Below, piece by piece: positions 34,555-43,707 of a stretch of 64,000 nucleotides of DNA (its first letter is position 1; the number at the start of each line of letters is the position of its first letter). Under the pieces are notes generated by a model. That model made no database searches and was not told where the DNA came from. It saw only the letters and a list, made by a program, of their open reading frames with translations. The position numbers were made by a program, and so were the translations under genes. The DNA is from Chloroflexota bacterium (GTDB lineage Bacteria > Chloroflexota > Anaerolineae > UBA4142 > SHND01), in NCBI GenBank assembly GCA_004295045.1, contig SHND01000039.1:186001-250000 (forward strand), given 5' to 3'.

Positions 34555-34878
34555 TCAAATTTGCAAGAGATGACGCAGGTCGTTGTACAAAAAAATCAAC
34601 AGGATCGTGACCATCACAACGCTCAACGCGAGATACCGATAACGCCAATTCGTATTCCATAAGCGATAGACGTTAAAAGTAATCATACCCAGAGCGATGA
34701 AATCTATGAGGATGCTAATGCTTACGGCAACATCGGCTCTCAAGCCGAAAAACGGGAGTACGAATGGCAGCAGAACATATTGAATCGTACAGCGCACACA
34801 GACAAAGAGTAAATATCCTCCCGTATATTTGTCCGTGCGGCGAATTTCCTGTTGCGAAGGAGAATTTAATTGTGACAT
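34555..34878 (-). CDS. Small integral membrane protein
   Basis: A 107-residue protein with three predicted membrane helices (LLFVCVRCTIQYVLLPFVL, VSISILIDFIALGMITF, LALSVVMVTILLIFLY) and a charged N-terminus. I do not recognise the family. AAGGAG precedes the ATG at suitable spacing. Base composition is a little lower in GC than the neighbours. Stands alone between ybaK and the 35-kb membrane gene. Confidence 0.7.
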   Translation of the reverse strand: MSQLNSPSQQEIRRTDKYTGGYLLFVCVRCTIQYVLLPFVLPFFGLRADVAVSISILIDFIALGMITFNVYRLWNTNWRYRYLALSVVMVTILLIFLYNDLRHLLQI

Positions 34879-35063
34879 TACGCCACTAATTATATCCGTC
34901 TATCGAGTCTTGTCATTTTGACCTGCAAATATTCCCCACCTCTAGTCGCACCTCATTTCCTCCCCTCGTCCGATGTCCCGCGCCTTTTTTCCGGATTGTA
35001 TAAAACTTTTGTTTTTACCAATACCTTCGCCAATTCTCAAATCATCACGTACTTGCGTAGAAA

Positions 35064-35079
35064 GGCGTTCTCTAACGCC
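35064..35079. repeat. Dispersed hairpin repeat, intergenic copy
   Basis: GGCGTTCTCTAACGCC, with GCGTAGAAA on its left, as in the mutS (4912) and 46039 copies. It lies in the 280-bp interval 34879-35159, which otherwise shows no gene. Confidence 0.75.
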
Positions 35080-35159
35080 GCAAATCCCTTTCATTTTTGA
35101 CACACCACGCTAGAGGGCGCTACCTACGCGCTGAAATTGTGATGTATTACGACATTCAA

Positions 35160-35642
35160 TCAAACCCCTCGCGCAGCAAACATCATCAACAGAATAACCA
35201 GCGCAACAATCATCATGCCAACACGCGGCACAAGTTTTAGCACAGCCAACATCTTTTCCGTATCAGCATCTGACATCTGGTCTGCCGAGACGGCGGTTGG
35301 CTCAAGGCGATGTTCGACAAAGAAATGAAATAGCGCCAGCAATAAACCCAATGTTCCGCCAATTAAAATGGCGATACCCTGGCGTGTGCCAAGCCATACG
35401 TCAAGATTCGTCCAGCCGGTAATCAGGTAATTCATGATTGCGCCGGATATGATGGCGGTTCCCGCCAGGACCGACGCTAAACGAAAAACGCGCGGGAATA
35501 CGAGACTGATGAATGCGCCGCGTTCTTGTTTCGATAACTTGAGTACGACAGGGACGAGCACAAAGTTCACGGTAATGACTTCGCCCAGCCACGCAACGCC
35601 TGAAATGATGTGAATCCATCGAACGATGCTAAGCAGACTCAT
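35160..35642 (-). CDS. CopD/DUF-type four-helix membrane protein
   Basis: A 160-residue protein with four membrane helices. The N-terminal RWIHIISGVAWLGEV has the His/Gly/Trp pattern of CopD-like and related heme- or copper-associated membrane proteins (H in the first helix, a second His in the FHFFVEH loop). No assigned reaction. AAG-rich leader without a clear ribosome-binding site. Confidence 0.7.
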   Translation of the reverse strand: MSLLSIVRWIHIISGVAWLGEVITVNFVLVPVVLKLSKQERGAFISLVFPRVFRLASVLAGTAIISGAIMNYLITGWTNLDVWLGTRQGIAILIGGTLGLLLALFHFFVEHRLEPTAVSADQMSDADTEKMLAVLKLVPRVGMMIVALVILLMMFAARGV

Positions 35643-35753
35643 CCCTTGTCCCTACACAACTCGGTTGTTCAGACATGACAGATTTTGTGCGATAAAGGCG
35701 ATGGGAATACACCGCACATTGCCGAAACCTGTCACGTCTCATCTTGAAATAGC

Positions 35754-36584
35754 TCACGATGCGATCTTGCTGGCGTATTCGTGGCTGATACGGACGACCC
35801 AATCATCAATATCGGTATCAGGCAAGATGGCATCGCCCTTGTACAAAACTTTGTCCTGATAACCATCCACTTGTTCAATGCCGCGACCGATAATGTTCTT
35901 TTGAAACATTTCGTCGTATGCCACGAGAACCGGGATAACGACGGCAGAATCCTTTTTCTGTAACGCCGCGCTGATCGTTTTGGTGGTCTCTGCGGGGTTG
36001 TAGCGCACGATGTGTCCGCACCAGCCATAGTTATGTTCGCTGATTCCGATATTTTGTTTTACGTACGCCGCCACTTGATCGAACAGCGCGCCCCATTCTT
36101 TGTCATAGGTTTCATCGCCATAACCGATGAGTACAAGCCCCTCTTTTTCGGGCTGTCTCGACAGGTCTCTACAGCGCCGCAATACATTTTTCTGCAGAGT
36201 GTTTGAAAAATCGAGCAAGGGCGCAATGTGCGTCCGGGCGGTTGGCGTGTAGCGTTCGATCTTTTCTTCCGCGAGCGCTTGGATGACTTCGGGGTCATGT
36301 TTCTGACCGAGGATCGTTGGGATGTCGTCAAAAGAGTGCGGACTAACGGTTAAAAATATCGGCACAACAATCACGTCGGTAAAGCCCTCGTGGTCAAATG
36401 CTTTCATCTGTGAGGCGATGGATGGCTCGGTGTATTCCATGTGCGCGGTCTTGACACCTTGTACGAGTCCGCCCGCGAGAATTGTATCGCGCACTCTCGC
36501 TTCGAGGTCCATCAGCGCTTGCCGCCATGTGGCAGAGTGTGAGCCGTGATTCACTAACAATAAGCCGATCGTTGATTTGGTCAT
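35754..36584 (-). CDS. CbiX-like sirohydrochlorin chelatase family protein
   Basis: A 276-residue protein of the class II chelatase fold. The N-terminal catalytic region reads LLLVNHGSHS (His) and later VPIFLTVSPHSFDDIP; the C-terminal half repeats the fold with GYGDETYD, GWCGHIVRY and VIPVLVAYDEMFQKNIIG. CbiX/SirB enzymes insert Co or Fe into sirohydrochlorin. It could link to the ChlI/ChlD pair at 23 kb, although no corrin pathway genes are seen here. AAGGAAA precedes the ATG at 36584. Confidence 0.75.
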   Translation of the reverse strand: MTKSTIGLLLVNHGSHSATWRQALMDLEARVRDTILAGGLVQGVKTAHMEYTEPSIASQMKAFDHEGFTDVIVVPIFLTVSPHSFDDIPTILGQKHDPEVIQALAEEKIERYTPTARTHIAPLLDFSNTLQKNVLRRCRDLSRQPEKEGLVLIGYGDETYDKEWGALFDQVAAYVKQNIGISEHNYGWCGHIVRYNPAETTKTISAALQKKDSAVVIPVLVAYDEMFQKNIIGRGIEQVDGYQDKVLYKGDAILPDTDIDDWVVRISHEYASKIAS

Positions 36585-36660
36585 GGTTGTTTCCTTGAAT
36601 AGAATCGCGCAGCGCGCAAGCTTGCTCGCGTACCGCGCGTGTTTGACGAATAACTCGTCT

Positions 36661-37168
36661 CTATGATTTGCGTTTACGTATTCGATAGCGCGCTCTTTTT
36701 TCGCGTGTGCGAAAACCAATTTGGCGCGACGGGGGTTCGGGCTCTTGCATTAATTGTTCCAATGCTTGAAACACCTCTGCAAATTGTGCGTCATATTTTT
36801 CTTCCAATTCTTGCAGCCGCAGCGCGAGTTCCGCATACTGTGTCGCGCTCTGTCGCAAACGCACGAACGTCCGCTGACAGCATTGCGACGCCTTGTTCGG
36901 TGAAGGCGTAGGGGGTTGCGCGGCGTATGCCACCCCAACTTGAAGTCACAATTTGTGACTTCAAGTTTTCAAACTCGACGCGTGTCAGCTGAAACATAAA
37001 ATCTTTTGGAAAACGTTCAATATTCCGCTTGACTTGCTGCACCAATACTTTTGGCGCAACACCGTCCAGCACTGCCAAATGCGGGCTAAGCATTACGCGC
37101 TCCTCGCGAATCAAATAAATGCGCTGCTCGATGCGTTCGCCGGTAAGGATGGAAGATTTTGTTTTCAT
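36661..37168 (-). pseudogene. ORF6N-domain protein gene, frameshifted with internal deletion
   Basis: The N-terminal frame gives a typical ORF6N domain (ERIEQRIYLIREERVML, VKRNIERFPKDFMFQL, PYAFTEQGVAML). Directly after AMLS the homologous sequence moves to another frame (FVRLRQSATQYAELALRLQELEEKYDAQF ... a coiled coil and basic tail). About 20 residues normally found between (the VNIAIMRAF region) are missing, so this is a deletion with frameshift rather than a simple read error. ORF6N proteins are DNA-binding proteins common in phages and mobile elements. Confidence 0.75.
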
Positions 37169-37384
37169 TGAGCGATGGGAGCAGTGGTTGGCGGCATCGG
37201 GGTTGGTGTAGGCGATGCGCACGCGGCGGGAGAAATCTGAGCGAGCAGGGAAAATAACACGAGGCGAATAAGCACGAAATTACCTTGCATTATGTAAGAT
37301 TATATAAATAGCGTTTGTTAGTATATAGTAACCAATCTTCAAGTCAATTAAAAAAACATTTAACATTATCAAGCGCTCAAAACG

Positions 37385-37414
37385 AAACGGACGCTCCCTT
37401 CGGAACGCCCGTTT
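37385..37414 (-). terminator. Terminator of the macAB-like operon
   Basis: In minus-strand RNA the two 13-nt arms pair completely if G-U pairs are allowed, with a GAAG loop, followed by CGUUUUG. It sits just after the stop at 37423. The pairing works in the minus-strand RNA only, matching operon direction. Confidence 0.65.
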
Positions 37415-37422
37415 GTTTGTTT

Positions 37423-37626
37423 CTATTTCAGGTGGTTGGAAAGATGCACCATTAGCGATACGAGTCCCGCGACGACGAGAGGAATGAACAAGCGCCACAC
37501 TTCGATCAATTCCCCGTTGGATGAACGCGCGCGCGGGTCGAGACCCAAAACGATGACGATGCCAAAGGCGATGAGCCACACGAACAAGAGAAACACGCGC
37601 TGAAAATCAGAGAGTGACTTGGTCAT
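37423..37626 (-). CDS. Small two-helix membrane protein
   Basis: A 67-residue protein with two membrane helices (VFLLFVWLIAFGIVIVLGL and IPLVVAGLVSLMVHLS) joined by a short polar loop. It is last in the export operon, 12 bp after the permease stop, and ends before a terminator. Unknown family; possibly an accessory subunit of the transporter. Confidence 0.65.
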   Translation of the reverse strand: MTKSLSDFQRVFLLFVWLIAFGIVIVLGLDPRARSSNGELIEVWRLFIPLVVAGLVSLMVHLSNHLK

Positions 37627-37638
37627 GTTGTAATGATA

Positions 37639-38976
37639 TTACTCATAACGCAGCGCGTCAATTGGATTCAGTTTTGCCGCGCGCTGGGCGGGATAAATTC
37701 CAAAGAACAAACCAACGGCAATCGCGAATCCAACGGCAAGTGCAACCGAAAGCGGAGTCACACTCGCGATAATGAGTCCTGAAAATGTAACGGCGGTTGC
37801 GATGAGAAAGCCGAGCGCGAGTCCGAGCAACCCGCCGGTCAATGACAACACAACTGCTTCGACGAGAAATTGCAGCAGAATATCTTGTCCGCGCGCGCCC
37901 ACTGCTTTTCGCAAACCGATTTCGCGTGTGCGTTCACTGACACTGACAAGCATGATATTCATGATGCCTATGCCGCCGACGAGCAAAGAAATTCCTGCTA
38001 CAGCCGCGAGAAACGCGGTGAGTAAGCTCGTGATGGTGTTCAACGTACCAAGAATCGAGTCTTGGCTCAGAATCGAAAAGTCATCATTTGTGCCATCGCT
38101 CGCGAGATGATGCCGTTCGCGCAGTAATGCCGAGATGCGCCCTTGCACGCCGCTAATATCTTTTGAATCGGTGACGGAAAGCGTGAGTGACGAAACGCGA
38201 TACTTGTTGCCGTCCGCCGTTCGCATATTCGCAAAACGCTGCTGCACGTACGTAATCGGCATGTACGCGTTGTCATCGGTCGAACCGAAACCGCCGCCGC
38301 CTTTTTTCTCCAACACGCCAATCACGCGCAATGGCTGTCCATTCAAGCGCACGATTTGCCCAACCGCTTGTCCATTGCCAAATAGATCGCGCGCGACATT
38401 GGAACCCAACACAATCACACTCGCGCCGTCCTGCGTTTGCGTCTCGTCAAACAACATTCCGCTGTTCAACGTGAGATTGTTCAGTGTAAAGTACGCGGGC
38501 GTTGTGCCAACAATCGAAACATTTTTATCTGCGGCGGGCGCGACAAGTGTCCCGACATTTTGTACTGACGGCGCGACTCCGTTGATGGGCAAATTCAATG
38601 CCTTAATCGCTTCGTAATCGTCCATGCTCAAAGTTTGTGCCGCGACATTCCCCTGTCCCGGTCCGCCATTATTCAGTTGCCCCGGCGAAATGAAAAGCAG
38701 ATTCGTGCCGATAGATTCAATTTGTGACGTGATAGACTTGCTTGCGCCTTCGCCGAGCGCCATCAACGCGACGACAGAGGCGACACCGATAATCACGCCG
38801 AGCATGGTGAGAAAAGAGCGCACGCGATTTGCCATCAAACTATCGAACGCGGTGCGCGCGATTTCACTCCAACTGACACTGCCCGAACCTTCGAGTGGCG
38901 CAAAAACGATTTCTGCGCTCGATGGCGCGTTCCTTGCGCGCGTTTCTAAAATTGCTGTATTAGTTGCCATATTCAT
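37639..38976 (-). CDS. MacB-type ABC transporter permease
   Basis: A 445-residue permease with one N-terminal membrane helix (SFLTMLGVIIGVASVVALMAL), a MacB-PCD-like extracytoplasmic domain (about 90-310), and the three C-terminal helices of the FtsX fold (ERTREIGLRKAVGARGQDILLQFL). It works with the ATPase and adaptor upstream in the operon to export peptides, lipids or antibiotics, or to sense envelope stress. Order: adaptor, ATPase, permease, small membrane protein. Confidence 0.92.
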   Translation of the reverse strand: MNMATNTAILETRARNAPSSAEIVFAPLEGSGSVSWSEIARTAFDSLMANRVRSFLTMLGVIIGVASVVALMALGEGASKSITSQIESIGTNLLFISPGQLNNGGPGQGNVAAQTLSMDDYEAIKALNLPINGVAPSVQNVGTLVAPAADKNVSIVGTTPAYFTLNNLTLNSGMLFDETQTQDGASVIVLGSNVARDLFGNGQAVGQIVRLNGQPLRVIGVLEKKGGGGFGSTDDNAYMPITYVQQRFANMRTADGNKYRVSSLTLSVTDSKDISGVQGRISALLRERHHLASDGTNDDFSILSQDSILGTLNTITSLLTAFLAAVAGISLLVGGIGIMNIMLVSVSERTREIGLRKAVGARGQDILLQFLVEAVVLSLTGGLLGLALGFLIATAVTFSGLIIASVTPLSVALAVGFAIAVGLFFGIYPAQRAAKLNPIDALRYE

Positions 38977-38987
38977 TCCTCAAATTC

Positions 38988-39674
38988 TTAACGCGGTGTT
39001 TGTTTTTGGTCGCTGACCAATTCACCATCGCGCATCGTCAACACGCGTTCTGCATACGCCGCGACATCGTGTTCATGCGTAACAAGCACAACCGTCAGCC
39101 CTTGTTCGCGATTCAAACGCTGTAAGATGCTCATGATTTCTGCGCTCGTTTTTGTGTCGAGCGCGCCGGTGGGTTCATCCGCGAGAATCACGGACGGACT
39201 CCCCGATAACGCGCGCGCAATCGCCACACGCTGCTGTTGTCCGCCGGATAATTCGTTTGGACGATGTTCCATCCGGTCGCCCATCCCCACAATATCTAAC
39301 GCGGCGGCGGCACGTGTGTGGCGTTCACTGCCCGGAATGCCGCGATAAATTAATGGCAGTTCAACATTGCGCAAGGCACTTTGGCGCGGTAGCAAGTTGT
39401 ATTGTTGAAAAATAAATCCCAACTTTTGCGCGCGCACTGCCGAAAGTTCCACATCATCCAATTGCGAAACTTGATTGCCATCCAACGTATACGTGCCGCT
39501 GGTTGGCGTATCGAGACAACCGAGCAAATTCATCATTGTACTTTTGCCACTGCCGCTCGGTCCCATGAGCGCGACGAATTCACCTTTATTGATTTCAAAT
39601 GAAACGCCATTGAGCGCGTTCACCTGAACATCGCCCATCTGGTACGTTTTCGTCAAATTCTGTACGGTAATCAT
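38988..39674 (-). CDS. MacB-type ABC transporter ATP-binding protein
   Basis: A 228-residue ATPase of the LolD/MacB class. Motifs: GPSGSGKST (Walker A), Q-loop in FQQYNLLP, signature [15 protein letters not shown], Walker [13 protein letters not shown], and H-loop VTHEHD. Separate from the permease, as in Gram-positive-type systems. The ATG at 39674 is chosen; the upstream in-frame codons lie in the palindromic repeat. Confidence 0.95.
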   Translation of the reverse strand: MITVQNLTKTYQMGDVQVNALNGVSFEINKGEFVALMGPSGSGKSTMMNLLGCLDTPTSGTYTLDGNQVSQLDDVELSAVRAQKLGFIFQQYNLLPRQSALRNVELPLIYRGIPGSERHTRAAAALDIVGMGDRMEHRPNELSGGQQQRVAIARALSGSPSVILADEPTGALDTKTSAEIMSILQRLNREQGLTVVLVTHEHDVAAYAERVLTMRDGELVSDQKQTPR

Positions 39675-39684
39675 TTTTTTCGAT

Positions 39685-39758
39685 GTTGAAAGTTGAACGT
39701 TGCAAGTTGCGATAATATAGAATTTCGCGTACTCAACGTTCAACCTTCAACTTTCAAC
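39685..39758. repeat. Inverted repeat of GTTGAAAGTTGAA type
   Basis: GTTGAAAGTTGAA (39685-39697) pairs with 39746-39758; the inner parts pair only partly. It occupies the gap between adaptor and ATPase genes and could lower read-through between them. Confidence 0.5.
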
Positions 39759-39765
39759 TTGAATT

Positions 39766-41355
39766 TCAATTTCCAAACATTCCTCCGCCGCTCACTACGC
39801 GATTTGCGCCGGGCAGTGCGAGAATTTGTTGACCTTCGTTTACGCCGCTGATAATTTCAGTTTGCGCGCCGTCGCTAATTCCAATTTCGACAGGAACATC
39901 TTGCACTTTACCGTCCGCGCCGAGAATTTGAACAACGCGTTGGCTGCCTTGCGGCAAGAGCGCAGAATTCGGCACGAGCAGCACGTTCTCTTTTTGCGAT
40001 GTAACAATGTCCACGTTCGATGTCATGCCGACTTTGACGCGCGGGTCAGTGTCTGCAAAATCTACGCGCACTTGATATGTGACCACGCCATTGCTCACGG
40101 ATGAAATCGGCGAAATGTATGTGACTGTGCCATCCGCGAGCCAGTTTGCAATCGAATCAATCGAAAGTTTTACATTTTGATTGAGCGCCGCTTGCACGAC
40201 ATCGTTTTCGCTCAAGCGCAGTTCCACATGCAACGGGTCGCGGTCAACGAGTGTCATGGCAACGCCACTGCTGTTACTGCCCGGCACAATGTTCACATTC
40301 GTAATCACACCGGCGAACGACGCTTTCAACGTCGCGTTTTCCAAATTCAACTGTGCTTGTTTCAATTGTTGCTCTGCTTGCGCGACCGCCGCTTGTTGAA
40401 TAGCAATGTCGGTCTCGCTCGCCGGCGCGGTCAATTTTGCCAAATTCGATTTCGCTTGTTCGAGATTCGATTTCGCCGTTGCAAGTTCATCGGGCGAAAC
40501 GTCCAAGTCCGCCAGACGTTTTTTCGCCGCTTGCAAACTTGCGAGCGCGGACGCAACTTTGGATTGCGCGTCGGGTCCCGAAGTTGTCAGCAGCGCGTTG
40601 TAATCCGCTTGTGCTTTTTGAAAATCAATCGTCGCGTTTTGCAAATCTTTGGATTGCGGCAGCATGCCGATATTTGGATTCGATGCGCCGCCAACGCGGT
40701 CGTATGCCGCTTGCGCTTGATTTAACGCGTTCTTTGCTTTTTCAATCGCTGCTTTCGCGGCTTCCAAACTCGAACCGGAAGTTTGCGATGCTTTCAACGC
40801 GGCAGTGTATTGCGCTTGCGCGCTGTTCACGTCCGCTTGTGCTGCCGCGCGTTCCGCGTCGGTTGCGCCGGCAGCAATTTTGTCAAAATTTTTCTGCGCG
40901 GAATCGAGCGCGGCTTGAGATGCCGCGATTTGTTCGGGCGTCGCGTTGCCCTGTTGTGCTTGTTTCAAACGTGCTTGTGCGGACGCGAGCGATGCTTGCG
41001 CGTTCGCCACTTGCGATTCCAAATTGCGCGTGTCGAGAATTGCGAGGGCTTGTCCTTTTTCAACCACATCGCCTTGTTTTGCCAAAACCTGTTCGACTTG
41101 CCCATTCGTTTGAAATGCCAAATCAAGCGATTGGTCTGCGGTGACTGTTCCACTTCCTGAAACACTGCCCGTAATCGTTCCGCGTGTGACGGGAATCGTC
41201 GTTTGAGCGGACGCGGCGGCTTGCGCTTGCGCGTTCGACATATTTGTGATTACGACCGCGCCGACGATTGCCAATACGATGACCACACCGCCGACGATGA
41301 GCCATGGATTTACGCGCGCTTTTTTCTGTTTCAAACTGGTTGTTGCCGTTGCCAT
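39766..41355 (-). CDS. HlyD/MacA-type efflux periplasmic adaptor protein
   Basis: A 529-residue adaptor. One N-terminal membrane helix (WLIVGGVVIVLAIVGAVVI), then split lipoyl halves (TVTADQSLDLAFQTNG...VEKGQALAILD and LKASFAGVITNVNIVPGS), a very long Ala/Gln-rich alpha-hairpin (about 110-330, longer than MacA), a beta-barrel part (PLHVELRLSENDVV) and a C-terminal VPNSALLPQG domain. In a presumed single-membrane cell it would form an extracellular funnel over the MacB-like permease. Confidence 0.9.
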   Translation of the reverse strand: MATATTSLKQKKARVNPWLIVGGVVIVLAIVGAVVITNMSNAQAQAAASAQTTIPVTRGTITGSVSGSGTVTADQSLDLAFQTNGQVEQVLAKQGDVVEKGQALAILDTRNLESQVANAQASLASAQARLKQAQQGNATPEQIAASQAALDSAQKNFDKIAAGATDAERAAAQADVNSAQAQYTAALKASQTSGSSLEAAKAAIEKAKNALNQAQAAYDRVGGASNPNIGMLPQSKDLQNATIDFQKAQADYNALLTTSGPDAQSKVASALASLQAAKKRLADLDVSPDELATAKSNLEQAKSNLAKLTAPASETDIAIQQAAVAQAEQQLKQAQLNLENATLKASFAGVITNVNIVPGSNSSGVAMTLVDRDPLHVELRLSENDVVQAALNQNVKLSIDSIANWLADGTVTYISPISSVSNGVVTYQVRVDFADTDPRVKVGMTSNVDIVTSQKENVLLVPNSALLPQGSQRVVQILGADGKVQDVPVEIGISDGAQTEIISGVNEGQQILALPGANRVVSGGGMFGN

Positions 41356-41567
41356 TTGATTTCTCCTACAAAGTTGCGTCTGTCATTTCTCGCTTGCGCG
41401 AAAATGACATGAACGCGAAAAGTTAATTGCACTATAACGAACTTGGCGTGATTTGTAAGCAGGAAAGCAGGTGATTGACGCGTGACAACTTTGGGCGAAT
41501 CAAAAATCACCCGTTTGGGTGATACCCCAAGCGATTGAATTGGCGTTCCGCGTGTGCGCGCGAGTGC

Positions 41568-41573
41568 TATAAT
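41568..41573 (+). promoter_or_regulatory. -10 element of the histidine kinase gene, leaderless start
   Basis: A perfect TATAAT ends 6 nt before the ATG at 41580, so the predicted transcript begins at or next to the start codon. No Shine-Dalgarno is present. The -35 region is weak. Confidence 0.55.
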
Positions 41574-41579
41574 GAGCAC

Positions 41580-42962
41580 ATGGCGGACGTGAACAAGCCG
41601 ATTCAAATTCAGTCGGAAACACAGCGGCGCGGCGAAGCATTTTTGCGCGCGCTGCCCATCATGTTGATTCCGCTGTTTGTTGGGATTGCGATGGTGCTCT
41701 TGCTCCGTTTGTTCACTCCGCTATCGCCGCCTGCGAACGAAGGTCCGCGCAATCCGCTCGTCCCCATCTTTGTCATCGCCGTTTTTTTCATCGCCTTGAT
41801 TGCGCTCGTGCGTTTCGGACGCCCCAGTCTTTCGAGCGTAATTTTTATCGGTGTCTGGACGCTGCTGACAACCTTGTTCGGTTTAGAAAGCGGTGTCAAC
41901 GGATTTTGGGTAGCCCTGTTGATTGTGCCAATTTGCGCAGCAGGACTGTTGATTGATGGCGTCGCGAGTATCGCGCTCGCCGCGTTAGCGACCTTGCTGA
42001 TTCTGGCGTTGGGAATTTTGGAAATGCAGGGCATCCTTTTGCCGCGCGAAACATTTCCGACTTTTCTCCAAGCCTACGCGCCGCTTTTGACCACCGGTTT
42101 TTGGATCGGAATTTTTTGGACGGTTGCGGCATTGACGTACTTGTTGTCAAATGGGATGCAGCGCGCGCTCGGTTCCAGTCGCACGCAAGCGGAACAATTG
42201 CGCGAACTCGCGGCTTCGCTCGATGCGCGCGTGCAAAAGCAAACCTCAGAATTATTGGAACAATCACGCGAAGCGGCAGTGATGGAAGAACGCGCGCGCG
42301 TCGCGCGTGATATTCATGATACGCTCGCGCAGGGCTTAACCGGCATTGTCGTCCAACTCAGCGCGGCACAACGCGCGCTCGATGTCGCCCCGAACGATGC
42401 GCGCCAACACATGCAGCTGGCGCAAGAAATGGCGCGTGAAGCTTTGGCGGAAGCGCGGCGCTCCATTTGGAATTTGCGCGCGGCGAATTTAGAGCGCGGT
42501 GAATTGCGGGATGCGTTAGCCGGACTCGCGACGCGCGCTGCGAACGAAACGACACGCGTCAATTTTGCAACGCGCGGCGCAGAATGGGAATTGCGCGCGG
42601 AAGTTGAATCGGCGTTGTTGCGCGTCACGCAAGAAGCGTTGGTGAATGTGAGCAAACACGCGAATGCGACGCAGGCAGAGGTCTTGCTCGAATATCTACC
42701 CGATGCAATTCGCTTGCAGATTCATGACAATGGCATCGGTTTAGATGACGACGCCTTGAACGATGCAACAGCGGTCAAAAATCCGACCAGCGGATTCGGT
42801 TTGATGGGGATGCGCGAACGCATTGCACAGTGGGGCGGCGAATTGAAATTAACAAACGATGACGGCGCAAAAGTGCAAGCGCTGATTCCGCGAACGCGCG
42901 CAGAACGCGTTGAAAAAACCTTTGGGGTCTCTGAGACCCCAAAGGTTTCAAACGAAGAATGA
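41580..42962 (+). CDS. NarL-type sensor histidine kinase
   Basis: A 460-residue kinase with about six membrane helices in residues 25-200, a short coiled coil, a HisKA_3 dimerisation domain with the phosphorylated His in ARVARDIHDTLAQGLTGI, and a HATPase domain (EALVNVSKHANA, DNGIGLD, GFGLMGMRERI). No extracellular sensor domain, so it probably senses the membrane, perhaps cargo of the adjacent MacAB-like exporter (divergent). The last 15 codons contain a 33-bp perfect palindrome (42916-42948). The stop overlaps the regulator ATG. Confidence 0.93.
   Translation: MADVNKPIQIQSETQRRGEAFLRALPIMLIPLFVGIAMVLLLRLFTPLSPPANEGPRNPLVPIFVIAVFFIALIALVRFGRPSLSSVIFIGVWTLLTTLFGLESGVNGFWVALLIVPICAAGLLIDGVASIALAALATLLILALGILEMQGILLPRETFPTFLQAYAPLLTTGFWIGIFWTVAALTYLLSNGMQRALGSSRTQAEQLRELAASLDARVQKQTSELLEQSREAAVMEERARVARDIHDTLAQGLTGIVVQLSAAQRALDVAPNDARQHMQLAQEMAREALAEARRSIWNLRAANLERGELRDALAGLATRAANETTRVNFATRGAEWELRAEVESALLRVTQEALVNVSKHANATQAEVLLEYLPDAIRLQIHDNGIGLDDDALNDATAVKNPTSGFGLMGMRERIAQWGGELKLTNDDGAKVQALIPRTRAERVEKTFGVSETPKVSNEE
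42916..42948. repeat. 33-bp perfect palindrome within the 3' end of the kinase gene
   Basis: Two 16-bp arms (AAACCTTTGGGGTCTC and its complement) around a single T. It is translated as KTFGVSETPKVS at the C-terminus of the kinase, just before the regulator start, so it may be a mobile palindrome that extended the coding frame. Confidence 0.85.
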
Positions 42963-43594
42963 TTCGACTTGTTGTTGTAGATGACCATCCCGTTGTGCGT
43001 CACGGACTTGTCTCGATGTTGAGTTATGAATCCGACATGCAAGTCGTCGGTGAGGCGGGCGATGGCGCGGAAGCGGTGCGCGTGATTTTGGAACAGCAGC
43101 CCGATGTGGTGCTACTCGATTTGCGTTTGCCGCAACTTTCGGGTATTGAAGTAATGAAACAGGTTCGGGCGAAACAAACAGATACGCGCTTTCTCGTCCT
43201 CACCACCTACGATGCGGATGAATACATTGTGCCCGCGTTAAGCGCAGGCGCGCAAGGATATTTGCTCAAAGATACGACGCCCGAAGAATTGACGCGCGCG
43301 ATTCGCGCCCTCGCCGCAGGCGGCTCTCCGCTCGAACCCGCTGTCGCCGCGAAATTGTTGACGAGCATGAAGGAATCAGACGATGACGAATTGTCCGCGC
43401 GCGAAATGGACGTGTTGAAATTATTGGTCGCGGGCGCAAGCAACAAAATGATTGCGGCGCAATTGAATCTTTCCGAGAACACCGTGAAATCACACTTGAG
43501 TCATATCTTTAGCAAATTGCAGGTGCAGAGTCGCGCGGAAGCGGTGGCGGTGGCATTGCAGCGCGGGATTGTGCCAATGGATCGTTCGACTTAA
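42959..43594 (+). CDS. NarL/FixJ-type response regulator
   Basis: A 211-residue regulator with a receiver domain (acidic pair in VDDHP, phosphorylated Asp in VVLLDLRLP, T/K switch residues in LTTYD and LLKDTT) and a LuxR-type helix-turn-helix (LSAREMDVLKLLVAGASNK...NTVKSHLSHIF). Translationally coupled to the kinase (ATGA overlap). Likely targets include the divergent exporter operon or the MFS gene downstream. Confidence 0.95.
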   Translation: MIRLVVVDDHPVVRHGLVSMLSYESDMQVVGEAGDGAEAVRVILEQQPDVVLLDLRLPQLSGIEVMKQVRAKQTDTRFLVLTTYDADEYIVPALSAGAQGYLLKDTTPEELTRAIRALAAGGSPLEPAVAAKLLTSMKESDDDELSAREMDVLKLLVAGASNKMIAAQLNLSENTVKSHLSHIFSKLQVQSRAEAVAVALQRGIVPMDRST

Positions 43595-43626
43595 AAATTT
43601 CCACGAATTTCATTGCCAACCGTAGT

Positions 43627-43669
43627 AAACCCGTTGCCTTGAAACATTGTTGTTTGAGGAAACGGGTTT
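43627..43669 (+). terminator. Probable terminator of the two-component operon
   Basis: AAACCCGTT (43627-43635) pairs with AACGGGTTT (43661-43669), followed by CGTTTTG. The loop is long (25 nt), so efficiency is uncertain. Confidence 0.5.
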
Positions 43670-43707
43670 CGTTTTGTAAAATTGGCAAAAGGGATTCACT
43701 CTTTGGA

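Noticed and set aside
36661-37168. Two separate intact genes (ORF6N protein and coiled-coil protein)
   Set aside because: The second frame continues the same family exactly where the first leaves it and has no start signal, so one broken gene is the better reading.
39685-39758. Intrinsic terminator between adaptor and ATPase genes
   Set aside because: Only 13 bp pair well, with a long loop and no U-run in the operon direction, so I kept it as a repeat only.
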